Assembly: GCA_030512295.1 (NCBI GenBank)
Contig: JAULSR010000001.1
Coordinates: forward strand, 9,571,001 to 9,635,000
Direction: 5' to 3'
DNA: 64,000 nucleotides
DNA from: Bombardia bombarda
Taxonomy: Eukaryota; Ascomycota; Sordariomycetes; Sordariales; Lasiosphaeriaceae
Shown here: positions 12,442 to 23,000 of the stretch, piece after piece
Layout of the letters: every line of letters starts with the position of its first letter
How positions within the stretch are numbered: position 1 is the stretch's first letter
Notes under the pieces: model-generated
The model's database searches: none
Told to the model about the DNA's origin: nothing
Seen by the model: the letters and a program-made list of their open reading frames with translations, nothing else
Made by a program: the position numbers and the translations under genes

Positions 12442-13698
12442 ATGGTAGGCAACAACCGCGGGAAAGGAAGAGCCACTCCTCAAGCTGGCCCGTCACGGAG
12501 GACCGCCTTCGAAGACTTTGAGAATATCGACAGCCAGACTCCCGATCACCAAGAAGAAGGAGAGTCCCCAACCATGAGAGCCCAACCAACGCTGGAACTC
12601 CCAGCCACCCCCTCCACCATGGACACCCAGCAGTTCCAAGCCATGATGATGCAAGCCATGGCCAGCGTTTCCACTGGTCTCGGTAACCTCGGCGCCACTC
12701 TGGCCAATCTTAACAATCAGGGAGGGCCGTCTCGGCCGAAAGACGACCGCCCCCCTGCCTACGCGGTCAGCAAGCTGAAGGTTGACGCCTCCTTCCAAGA
12801 CAGGGAGGATTGGATCCAAGCCATGGAACAAGGGAATGCCACCCGCCAAGATCAACCTCAGTGGCTCCAGGTCCAATGGGCCAGCACCTGGATGGAACCC
12901 GAGACACAGCAGCAGTGGCGGGCCTACCAGAAGCAGCTCCATGACGGAGACTTCGAACAAGTCATGTGGCGGGAATTCAAGGACTACGTCAGTTCGAACT
13001 ACCTCGGTAGTAAGTCTAGCGAGGTCCAGGCCCACAAGGACTGGCTGGTATGCAGTCAACACGGCAGATCTCCTCAGGAATTTTACCGGGAATGGGCTGC
13101 ACTGGTCCGACGCCTCCCTGGAATGGAGATCGACAGCACCTTTATGGGTCGGGACTATTGGATCAAACTCGACCGCTTTTATCACAACCGGTATGCTGAG
13201 GCCGTCCCTGACGTCACTTCAGCCAAGGACTGTGCCGAATGGTGCGAACGCATTTGGCTCGCCAGATCTTACTTACGGAACGGCAATGACCGAGATGCTC
13301 ACCGCAAGAGGCTGGGCTCTCCCACCAGCCCTAGCGAGTCCCGGAAACTGCCGCGCACCATAGAGGGAGCTTACTCGGGACTTCGCCACGACAAAGCCCG
13401 GATCCAGCGTGGCGAACTCCGAGACTTACCCACAAAGGACTCCCTTCCTTCGTACGGACCCCCTCCTCACGCACCACCAGCCACCCAAACGCCATCCCGC
13501 ACGAGAGAGCCTGTCACATGCTACAACTGTGGCAAACTGGGGCATGTACAACGCCAATGTACCACCCCACGCACTACAGCTACGCCAGGCTCGGGCGCCC
13601 GGATCCAGAACGTCGGGATCGAGGATGACGATGACCCCGGTAATCTGTATCCCGGCCCCTCTGATTCGGAGGACGACTCGGGAAACGAGAGGCGGTAG
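12442..13698 (+). CDS. gag: gypsy gag polyprotein
   Basis: The 418-aa structural protein forms the retrotransposon particle and binds its RNA. The N-terminal part is disordered and Met/Gln/Pro-rich. The middle has the usual gag capsid-type helices (WIQAMEQG, WREFKDYV, EFYREWAALVRRLPGM). The C-terminal part has a CCHC zinc knuckle, CYNCGKLGHVQRQC, at about residues 360-373, followed by an acidic tail. The ATG at 12442 is the first in frame, 47 bases after the LTR. The last codons overlap the pol frame, and a -1 frameshift signal lies in the overlap, so pol would be made as a gag-pol fusion. The frame is complete and unmutated. Confidence 0.93.
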   Translation: MVGNNRGKGRATPQAGPSRRTAFEDFENIDSQTPDHQEEGESPTMRAQPTLELPATPSTMDTQQFQAMMMQAMASVSTGLGNLGATLANLNNQGGPSRPKDDRPPAYAVSKLKVDASFQDREDWIQAMEQGNATRQDQPQWLQVQWASTWMEPETQQQWRAYQKQLHDGDFEQVMWREFKDYVSSNYLGSKSSEVQAHKDWLVCSQHGRSPQEFYREWAALVRRLPGMEIDSTFMGRDYWIKLDRFYHNRYAEAVPDVTSAKDCAEWCERIWLARSYLRNGNDRDAHRKRLGSPTSPSESRKLPRTIEGAYSGLRHDKARIQRGELRDLPTKDSLPSYGPPPHAPPATQTPSRTREPVTCYNCGKLGHVQRQCTTPRTTATPGSGARIQNVGIEDDDDPGNLYPGPSDSEDDSGNERR

Positions 13699-16600
13699 AC
13701 GATGACCCTGATCGATCTACCCAAACCATTTACGAAGGGGTGAAGCCAGGCCCCACCTTCACCATCCAAGGCGGCACTTACTCCCGGCGCCGCGGCCAAA
13801 AGGCCACCTCGTTAGCGGTAGCTATCGACGCTGATACGGGGGCACAAGTCAACTGCGTGGATTACCGGTTTTGCCGAGTACACCATATCCCTGCCCTCTT
13901 AGAAGCTGAGGGTCTTGACCTGCCGCAACTTATCAACCCTGACGGCAGCCGGATAAAGAACCACGGCATTTTCTACCTCACCCTCCAACTTACAGATCTA
14001 CACGGGAACGCCCGCTCCATTTCCCAGTTCTTCTACGGGGTCAAGCGGCCGAAAGGGTCCCCGCCAATACTATGGGGAAACCCAGGCATGGGATCTGAGG
14101 GTGTGACTCTCCATACTACCCTTAACACCTTCGAGTGGGGTCGTTATTCGGAGATCTCGCCGAAGGAAGTCGCCCAGGACGTCCTCGACGGCGCCCCCGC
14201 CTTCACAGCCATGGTCTCCAACGTTATCATCGGACCTGAAGAGAGCCACATCGACACATTCGACGGCCCAGAGCCAGAGCTAGGCCCAGCACCTCTACCC
14301 CCAGAACTCGCCCACCGTGCGGCCGTCTTTTCGGAGCAAGCAGCTCGAGAACCTAACACCCTCGAAGGAGCCGAGCATTGTATCGATCTAGTAGAGGGAT
14401 CTGCACCACCGCAGGGCCATATCTACCCACTCAGTCAGGCCCAGCTCAACGAACTAACCCTCTATATCCGGGAGAACCTCGCCAACGGCCGGATCGTGGA
14501 GAGCAGTAGCCCTGCCGGTGCCCCTATTATCTTTGTCCCCAAAAAGGATGGGACTATGCGTTTGTGCGTGGATTATAGGGGGTTGAATAGGATCACTATC
14601 AAAAACCGGTACCCGTTACCGCTGATCAGCGACCTTATGGACCGCCTCACTGGTGCTCGGTTTTTTACCAAGCTCGACCTGAAAGATGCTTACCACCGGA
14701 TCAGAGTCCGCAAAGCTAATCAATAGAAAACCGCTTTCAAGACCCGCTACGGACAGTTCGAATATACTGTCATACCGTTCGGACTAACCAACGCGCCGGC
14801 CACCTTCCAAGCTTATATTAACAGAGCTTTAGCTGGTTTAATGGATATATCTTGTATCGTCTACCTCGATGATATCCTTATTTACTCCGTTACCCGCGAA
14901 GAGCATACCCACCATATCCTAGAGGTCCTCGACCGCCTTGAACGGGCCCAGCTCTTTGCTAAACAATCGAAATGCTCTTTCTACCAGAACCAGGTCGAGT
15001 TCCTAGGTTTTATCATTAGCCACCAAGGTATCTCGATGGACCCGGGGCGAGTTAAAGCCATCCAGGAATGGCCTGTACCCCAGTCAACTAGAGAGATACA
15101 AATCTTCCTCGGGTTCGCCAACTTTTACCGCCGGTTTATCCACGGGTATTCCAGAATCACCGCCCCTATCACTGCCCTGTTGAAAGGAGAAGCGAACCTT
15201 TTCCGGTGGCCGCCAGAGGCTAATACCGCTTTCGAGCAACTTAAATCGGTTTTCGGCCAAGCCGACTTCCTGACTCACTGGGAACCAAGCCGCCAAACCC
15301 GAGTCGAGACGGACGCCAGTAACCAAGCGATCTCAGGGATCCTCTCACAACTAGTTGACTCACAATGGCGCCCAATAGCCTACTGGTCGAGGAAACTTAC
15401 CGATGCTGAGCTTCGATGGGCCACTGGCCAGAAGGAGCTCATCGCTATCATCGAATCCCTTGAGCACTGGGGCCACTACCTAGGCGGTACCGACCAGAGG
15501 TTCTTAGTTTTGACCGACCACGAAGCACTCAAAGGGGTGATCGCAGCCCCGGCTCGAGACCTCAAAGGCCGCCTAGCTAGATGGGTATATCGCTTATCCC
15601 CCTTTGACTTTGATATCGAACACCGGCCTGGGGCTACCAACCCTGCCGACCCCCTTTCCAGGAGACCCGATTATATGGCAGGAGAGATCGCTTATGGCGA
15701 TGTATTGCCCACCTTGACTAAAAAGCTACAGTTGGTAACGGAATTACCAACAGCTATGAGAACAATTGTGGCCCAGATTAGAGCAGGAGCACAGAAGAAG
15801 TCGTGCTCCCGGAAATACCGCCGAGCGGTTAGACGAGTTGAACAAGCTCTTCAACGTCCTCGAGTTGAAGATGTGGCTAGGGTTTCGGCTGTGACGCGCT
15901 TTGCCCTCGGGGCTGCCGGACGTGCTACGTTTGATAAAACGGAGCCCCGAGAAAGGAGCCACCAGCGGGACGGATGCACCCCGATGGAGGGGCTGGGACG
16001 CCGTATTAGAAGAGCTAGTACGGACTCGCCAAGGCAAACGATCTCGCCGGGGCGGTCAGAACAGAGGGTCGAGGGGCAACTGCAGCAAGAAGCTCAGGGT
16101 GCCGACCTACTGATCCCTCACGCGGTTGCGGCAGAGGTTTGCGCCGGTGAGGCAGTTGAGGAACAGGATCCTAGGCACAGGTTCTACAGGTCGATCATTG
16201 CCCTCCAGAAAGGGGATCTCGAATGTAGAAGCCGCATCAAGGAGGTGCTCGAGGGTCAAAGATACGCGGGTACTGGGGCTCAAAGCAAGCCAGGAAACGA
16301 CAGCGTTGATGACGAGGGGGCCCTCCGTTATAAGGGCAGACTGGTGATCCCTGCCGCGCCCGCAGTACGCAGAGAGCTCGTACGCTTGCACCACGATGAC
16401 CCCAGAGCCGGGCATTTTGGAAGCCGCAAGACAGTGGATTTACTGAGGCGAAGATTCCATTGGAAGAACCTAGATGCGGAAGTACAAGCTTACACAAGAC
16501 AGTGCCAAGTATGCCTGGGTAACCGGCAACCCCGACATAAGCCGTATGGTAGACTCAACTCACTACCGCTACCCACTCAACCTTTTGAAGAAATCAGCCT

Positions 16601-17654
16601 AGACTTCATCACCAAGCTACCACCTTGCCAGTACAAGGACCGTATCGTGGATGCCGTCCTCGTGGTGGTAGATCGGTTCACGAAAGTCGCGCTCTTCATC
16701 CCAACCACTACTACCGTTACAGCAGCCGAACTAGCCCAACTGCTCTACGAGCATGTGGAGTGCCGATTCGGCACGCCGATAGGTATGGTCTCCGACCGAG
16801 ATTCCCTACTAACTAGCAAGTTTTGGGTAGAACTTTCCAAAGCCCGCCAAGTCAAGCAGAGGCTCTCCACGGCCTACCACCCGCAGACCGATGGCCAGTC
16901 AGAACGAACGCACCAGAGCCTGCAGCACTATTTACGGTGCTTCGCCGATGAAGAGGCCCAGTGGGCGCCACTGCTCCCTGAAGCCGAGTTCGCGTATAAC
17001 AACAGCGTACATACGACTATCGGTACAAGTCCGTTCGAGGCGTTATACGGCTACCACCCTCGAATGGCAGATTACGTACCTTCGGCACAGCTGAAGGTGC
17101 AAGGGGTTCATGAACGGTTGAGCAAGCTAACCCACCTGAGGGAAAAGATGTACCACCACTGGCAGAAGGCCGTAGACTCGCAGAAAAAGTACTACGACGC
17201 ACGGCACCAGTGGATCGAGTTTGAAGTAGGAGAGACAGTTGGACTCTCCACACAGAACTTCCGCTTCAAAACCGGAAAGAAGCTAGCACCAAGATTCATC
17301 CCGGTCAAGGTTACCGAGAGGATCGGCACGCAGGCATATAGGATCCGGCTACCGGCCAAATATGCCCGACTCCATGACGTCTTCCCTGTCTCCCTGTTGG
17401 AGAAGTGGTCAGTGGCCAAGGGACAGAAGGTGCTGCCACTACCAGAACTGGTCGAAGGAGAAGAAGAGTGGGAAGTGGAAGATATCGTGGAGCACAAGGA
17501 TGAGGGAGAGCAAAGAAGGTTCCTAGTCAAGTGGGCAGGATGGCCCGCTGAGTACAACACCTGGGAACCTAGGGAACACTTGGCCAACGCACAAAAGGTG
17601 CTCCAGAGATACGAGAAGAAAGCAAAACAAAGGCATAGGAAGTGGAACGACTAA
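13665..17654 (+). pseudogene. pol: gypsy pol polyprotein with chromodomain, one nonsense codon
   Basis: Pol copies and integrates the element. In order it shows: aspartic protease with D-T-G at 13833-13841; reverse transcriptase with RLCVDYRGLNRITIKNRYPLP and the catalytic YLDD at 14862-14873; RNase H (VETDASNQAISGILSQ, LTDHEAL); integrase with an HHCC zinc finger (about 16390-16515) and the D-D-E core (SLDFITKL, SDRDSLLTS, GQSERTHQS); and a C-terminal chromodomain (WEVEDIVEHK, FLVKWAGWPAEYNTWEP). TAG at 14724-14726 interrupts the RT where relatives usually have tryptophan (NQ-stop-KTAFKTRYG); reading then continues in the same frame. TGG to TAG is one transition in RIP context. Pol lies in the -1 frame relative to gag. 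The copy is inactive unless the stop is read through or pol is supplied in trans. Confidence 0.93.
13680..13741 (+). promoter_or_regulatory. predicted -1 ribosomal frameshift signal at the gag-pol overlap
   Basis: The slippery heptamer G GGA AAC (13680-13686) is in the gag frame exactly as X XXY YYZ requires. An 8-nt spacer follows (13687-13694). Then comes a stem in which GTAGACGAT (13695-13703) pairs with ATCG (13711-13714) and TCTAC (13716-13720), with A13715 bulged. The loop ACCC (13705-13708) can also pair with GGGT (13738-13741) to make a pseudoknot. Pol is open in the -1 frame from 13665 and gag stops at 13696-13698. Confidence 0.75.
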
Positions 17655-17689
17655 AAGATGAAGGCTGGAAATCGACGAGGACGTCGACC

Positions 17690-17706
17690 TACGGGGGGGG
17701 GATAAT
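17690..17706 (+). promoter_or_regulatory. gypsy polypurine tract
   Basis: A run of eight or more G followed by ATAAT lies directly before the 3' LTR. This is where the plus-strand primer for reverse transcription is expected. Confidence 0.75.
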
Positions 17707-17919
17707 TGTAAGGACATCGGACTTCCCCAAGCACATGCCAGTTATCCTACCAACTGTGTATATAAGCAGCGGCCCTCGCCCACCTTCCGTTGCGAGGGCC
17801 AGGTTGAAGTCTTACGCCAATACCAGTCATTGCTCGCCTTCCCAACTATCTTCATTGCTCGCCTGCCCAGTTGTCTTCCTTGTGACCACCTTGATCAGGC
17901 GTACCTGCCTTCTCTTACA
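17707..17919 (+). repeat. gypsy 3' LTR
   Basis: By eye it is identical to the 5' LTR over all 213 bases. ATTAT follows at 17920-17924, matching the ATTAT at 12177-12181. Confidence 0.97.
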
Positions 17920-17924
17920 ATTAT

Positions 17925-18600
17925 TATTAACGGGTAGTTTTCTTAAAACGTATATAAATACTTATAATATTTTTTAATTTAAAAGTAACGTTTTTTAAAT
18001 TAAAAGTTAGTTTTATTATTATTAATTTATATACGTTTATTTTTTAATATATATTAAATAGTTATTCCGCGAGGCTTTAGTTTCCCTTATAATTGCTTAA
18101 TATCGATAATCCTTTATAAATCTTTTATAATTTATTTATAAAAATTTCGAAATATTACGACAAATCTTTATTAGGGTTTGTTTAGATAATTTTAAAGAAA
18201 GTTATCGATCGCTATTCCTGGATATATATCTGGCGGTTTTCGACGGTATAAAAGAATTTTTTGGTGCGGTTGATTATTTCGTTAAAATTAAGGTTCTCCT
18301 CCATTAAACAATCGAAATAAAACTACTTAGCTTTATCCTTTAATATAATTGAATATACTTTATAATATAAGTAAAGTAAAATGTTAGCTTTTTTATAAAA
18401 GTTTTTAAAGATTTAAACCTTAAAGTTTAAAATATTGTAAAGTCCGCCTTTGAACTTCTCGTTATTATTGCTATACATTTTGATAAGGTTTATCAATATT
18501 CGCGGTATTATATTAGTTAGATATTCGGATGTATCGAAAGGTTCGTTTTCGATAATAATCGTGCTTAATTAGATTTTAATAGTATTATTTGGAGTAGGAG
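17925..18600 (-). other. RIP-mutated copia interior, right of the nested gypsy
   Basis: AT-rich decayed copia sequence continues from 12181 once the gypsy element and its target duplication are removed. Stops fill all frames and CpA is scarce. Composition returns to normal over about 18550-18700, where the less damaged gag region starts. Confidence 0.8.
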
Positions 18601-19469
18601 CGACGGGGTTGTTCTTCTTTAACGGAGTAGGAGCAACGGTGTTGCTTTTAGTGATACTTTTAAGCTTGGAGGAGTGCGGGTTGCGGTATGACTAGAACTT
18701 ATTTTTTCTACACTTATAGTACCGCTCAACCTCTCTATCGGGCCACTTGGGTGCCTCCTTATTTTGAGCTATCGTGACGAGTTGTTGTGATATCATTCCT
18801 CTTTTGTTGAAATAGATGCCGTAGTCGTTGAGGAAGTGTTTGAGGCTAGTACGGAGAGTCTTGTCGAGGGTCTTGAAGTGGTCTTCTGTCCAGTCGATGA
18901 AGTCGGATTAGAAGGCTTCAAATAGGACGTCGTCTCGCAATTCCTCGTTATCATAGATCTCGAAGCAATCAACCAGGTAGGTGTTGAATCTCTTTACTAT
19001 AGCCTGGTCTTCGTCTATCGGGTCGAAATCTTTACCTTCCCAAATTAGGTCGGTGATGCTAATAATGCGACTGTTCGTACGTAAGGTCGCCATCGTGATT
19101 GTCTTTATCGAGGGATGTAAGTAGTTGAGTAGGGTCAAAGCCTTTCTTTCTAACTACTGAGTCCTTCGCGAGGTTGGTGCGGAGGGTTGTGGTCGCCTCC
19201 GTCGTACGTAGTGGACGCAGATAGCCAAGTAGAGCGCAAGGCCTTTCTTTCGGCTATCCTTAAGGTCTTCGTCTCGGTTTTCCCGTGCGTTGAAGAGTCT
19301 CTCTCGCGCTCGTAGTCTTGCGTCGATTAGGCTTTCTGCATGTTTAGTGCCTTCTCGAATACAGTCCTTCGTGCCGCTTCCTGTCCAGCAATCGTAGGAA
19401 CCACGATCACTGCCGCTGTCGGAATCCTTGCTGTTCTGCGGTTGGCCTAATCGGTCAACCACTGATCAG
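18600..19469 (-). pseudogene. copia gag remnant, little RIP
   Basis: Between the 5' LTR (right side) and the RIP-mutated interior lies nearly normal-composition sequence. Read on the minus strand it gives two open pieces. The piece at 19154-19462 has the charged run ARLRARERLFNARENRDEDL. The piece at 18908-19138 has ITDLIWEGKDFDPIDEDQ. They lie where a copia gag should be, but neither has an intact start and a stop separates them. The assignment to gag rests on position and composition, not on a recognised domain. Confidence 0.55.
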
Positions 19470-19721
19470 TGTTGGAATGACAAGGTCATTCGTACGAGTC
19501 ACTATAATAACTGTAGAGAACGGGTTGGTTGGGGGTTATTGTTGTTATATTGATCTGCTTGTCTATGTAAAAGGATCACGAACTACGGGGACAGGAAGTG
19601 GGTGGTGTTTGGAGGGGTTCCTGGGACACGTGACCAATCCCCACTGTTTTGCATCCTGTCGACCAATCACAGCCGTCACAGCCTGACGGCTGTATGCCTC
19701 TGATTGATCGTAAATCCGACA
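19470..19721 (-). repeat. copia LTR (element 5' LTR)
   Basis: The right-hand 252-bp LTR ends CCGACA and is followed by the target duplication ACGGC at 19722-19726. It holds CACGTG at 19627-19632, a CCAAT motif just after it, and a perfect 9-bp inverted repeat (CAGCCGTCA at 19670-19678, TGACGGCTG at 19684-19692). As the element reads on the minus strand, these lie in its U3 promoter part. Confidence 0.95.
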
Positions 19722-20000
19722 ACGGCAGTGGTTTGTGTGTGTGCTTTTTTCTATATAAGTAAGGAAATCAAAACCAAAAGAAGAAAAAAAAATAAAAAAA
19801 TAAACGTCTCATATCTGACTGATCAACCCTCATTCATCCAAGTAGATTTTCCTGTCTGCACTAGGCAGGAGGGAGAAAATATCAAGAATGAACAAAAATA
19901 TGCAGCAGAGAAACTGTTATAAAATGACAAAAACTTTTCCGTATCGCTGTACCTTTTAGATAGTCATCGCAAAAGATCCTCGTGTGCCAGCCAGTCTGAG

Positions 20001-23000
20001 TTAACGAGACAGGACCAGCGCCAACAAGGCCATGCGGCAATAGAGACCATATTCCATCTGCGCCAATCTGTTAGTACATATCCCTCATAAATTGAGGACC
20101 AACTGGAGAGAATAAAATTTACCTGTCTAAAATACGCAGCCCTCGGGTCAAAGTCAACCTCTCCAGCAATCTCGTCATTCCTTGGCAGCGGATGCATCAC
20201 AATCATGTTGCCCTTGGCATGCTTGAGTGTGCTGTTATCGATGCGGTAAGACTTCTCGACACGCTTGAACTCCTCCAGACTCGGGAACCTCTCCTTCTGC
20301 ACCCGAGTGCAGTACAGGACATCGGTCTTGGCTAAAATCTCAGGTGTCAGGGTCTCCGACTCGCCAACCAACTGGCCTGCCTCTACCAGCTGAGCACGAA
20401 CGGCGGCAGGCAAAGCAAGAGACTTAGGGGAGACAAGTTGAACCTTCACGTCATGGTAATGACGTAGAAGATAGATGAGCGAGTGGACCGGTCTTCCGTA
20501 GAGCAGGTCACCGACGAAGGTGATGGTCAGATTCGAAACTGTGCCCAGTTCTTCCCTGATGGTGAAGAGGTCGAGGAATGCTTGTGTGGGATGCTCCTTG
20601 CTTCCGTTGCCGCCATTGATGACCGGGACCGGGCTGAATCGCTTAGCAATTTCGACGCTATTCTCATCGGGGTGACGGAGCACAATCGCATTTCCGTAGC
20701 AAGCGACAGTCCGCAGGGTATCCTGCAGCGTCTCGCCCTTTTGAACGGATGAGTGCGAAGTCGCAATGGCAATTGTCCTGCCACCAAGACGTTGCATAGC
20801 CGCATCAAAGGAAGCGGAGGTTCGGGTTGAAGGCTCGTAGAACAAAGTGGTAAGAACACGCCCGGGGAGGATATCCAATACACCCTGACTTTTTACACGA
20901 GTGCGCATCTCCTGAGCCACTGTGAAGAGAAGATGCAGGTCTGCGCGTGTGTATTGATTCACAGACAAGACATGGGTATTCTTGAACTGTGAGGGGCCTG
21001 AGAGCAACGACTGGAAAGTGTCAACCACAGGCGCCAGAGACAGATCATGCACGGGAGCACCTCGGAACTGAGACGAAGAAGGTAACGCAGCGAGAGCAGA
21101 GTAGCGCCTTGCGTGATTGGCGTTCTCAGGAAGTGGCGATAAGGCTTGGTGAGCAGGCTTGATGCGGGGCGATACAATAGCAGCAGGTGCTGGCATCGCT
21201 CCGTGGGTTGACATATCAGTGCCCCTAGGAGCTCCAGGGAGGACGGCGCCGTCGAGGCAGACAATATGATCCTTGAATGTCACACGCTGAACGGCACCTT
21301 TCATCAGCTTCCCGGCAAAAGGTGACCAGCAGTCCTTCGTTGTAGGTATGGCATAAGGACGGTCAATCTCGACCTCGAGAGTTGTGCCAATTTGGTCGTG
21401 CAGCTCAAAGATCTCCATTGGCTTGTCGTGAAGCTTAGATTTGATATCGTCAATGGTAAGCTTACCTTCGGTAACCGAAGTCAAGAGGAGCGGAAGGGCA
21501 TCGGCGATTCCAACGGCCGCATTGGTTTTCTCGTTCAAGAAATGGGCAAGTTGATACGGCAAGCTTCCAATGGAGAAGACGTCGATGATATCCTTGTGCT
21601 TCCACAAAGCAGCCTGATCCTCTACCGTGGGCAAAATTTGGCAGCCTGGGTGGTCCTCTTGAGAAAGGTACAGTGAGTAGATAGACACGTCACAAGTAAC
21701 CTTCATGCCCTTTTGCTTGCATGTTGCAATGAGCTTGATATCGTCCTTGGTCGTCACGGCAGTGACGTGGATGCGGCGACCGTGCAAGCTCGCAAGAAGA
21801 AGCACTGCAGCAAGATCGGTCGTTCTGGCATCCGTGATGATAGGCTTATGTGTTGGCCAAGCGTCAAAGTGAGCCTCCACAGCAGCAACGCTGCTGACGT
21901 TGTCGGAGAGATGGTTGAACGGGATGAAAAGAGAGCCAACCTCGCCAGTAACACGGCTGATCTGACTCGCGTTTGTGGAGGTAGCAGTGACTGAGAAATT
22001 GAAGTCGCAATGGCCCCCAACCTTGGTGTTCTGCTGAGCGACCCTCAAGGAAATGGCATCTGTAATCGAACCATCCATACCAAGAGGCATGACGCGGATC
22101 ATGCTGAAGCCAGCAGCGATCGAAGCCTTGGTGATATCACACAAGTCGTTGCTTCCAGGGGAAACAAGTCCTGGGACAAATGCCGCCACGTTGATGAGAC
22201 CCGGAAGCTGGACTGTACGGTGGCTTGTCTGGTAATCACGGACACTGATTTCAAGAGGGAAATGTCTGGCGATGGCTTCGATCAGAATCTTGGCATTCTT
22301 GACATTGGTAACCAGAGGAATCTGGTAGTCAACTGCCATACGGCGAGTCTGATAGCCCTTGCTCATGTAGTTGGCCGGCCGCCTGTACTTGTTGTTCGAT
22401 GGGAGGTTGATATATAGATCAATCATAGCCTTGGAAAGATGCTGAGTGAGCGAGTATTCCGACTTCTGCGCATCATTTTCGTCACTGAGTATCTCGAGAT
22501 ACTGAACAGGAATGTTGTTGTCCTGAAGGAAATCAGTAGTTCCAGAGGTAGCGAAGAGCTTGTATCCAAGCTGATGCAGCTTGGCTATAGAAGGAAGCAA
22601 TTCCTTCTTGTCCTTGTAAGACCCAATGGAGAGTAGAATACGGTTTTTGGGAACCTTGAAACCCGTGGAGATCAAGGCCTTCAGGTACGCCTCATATTTG
22701 TCTGATCCGAACGACGCAACCTCTCCAGTTGATGCCATCTCAACACCGGTAACAGGGTCAGCGCCAGATAGACGCGAGAAGCTGAACTGCGGTACCTTGA
22801 CACCGACGCAGTTTTCAGGGCGATCAACAGGAGGGTAGGCCTGAAAGGGGATGCCTATGATGGCTTTGGTGGCCATCTCGATGAGGTCAACTCCCATGAC
22901 CTTGGAGACAAATGGGAACGACCGAGATGCTCGCACGTTGCACTCAATCACCTTGATAAAGTTTTTCTTGGCGATGAACTGGATGTTGTAAGGGCCGGTA

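Larger units (their letters stand above)
12182..17919 (+). mobile_element. Ty3/gypsy chromovirus, nearly intact, nested in the copia element
   Basis: By eye the two 213-bp LTRs (12182-12394 and 17707-17919) are identical and run from TGTAAG to CTTACA. ATTAT flanks both ends (12177-12181 and 17920-17924), so the insertion is complete. The internal part encodes gag and then pol in the order protease, reverse transcriptase, RNase H, integrase, chromodomain, which defines a chromovirus. Base composition is normal for a gene, in sharp contrast to the RIP-mutated host element. It therefore inserted after that RIP. Pol has one nonsense codon. A G-rich polypurine tract lies just before the 3' LTR. 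Confidence 0.97.
8149..19721 (-). mobile_element. Ty1/copia LTR retrotransposon, RIP-degraded, carrying a nested gypsy element
   Basis: Two 252-bp LTRs (8149-8400 and 19470-19721) flank the element, and ACGGC directly flanks both ends (8144-8148 and 19722-19726). It is therefore one complete insertion. LTR ends are TGTTGG and CCGACA (CCGATA in the left copy). Orientation is minus: gag-like sequence lies next to the right LTR and the RNase H remnant next to the left LTR, the copia gene order. Without the 5.7 kb nested gypsy and its target duplication, the copia element would be about 5.8 kb. Most of its interior is extremely AT-rich, with CpA and TpG nearly absent while CpG survives, which is the mark of RIP. 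It cannot encode functional proteins. Confidence 0.93.

Noticed and set aside
12493..13185. 230-codon minus-strand frame
   Set aside because: Antisense to gypsy gag, with no recognisable domain.
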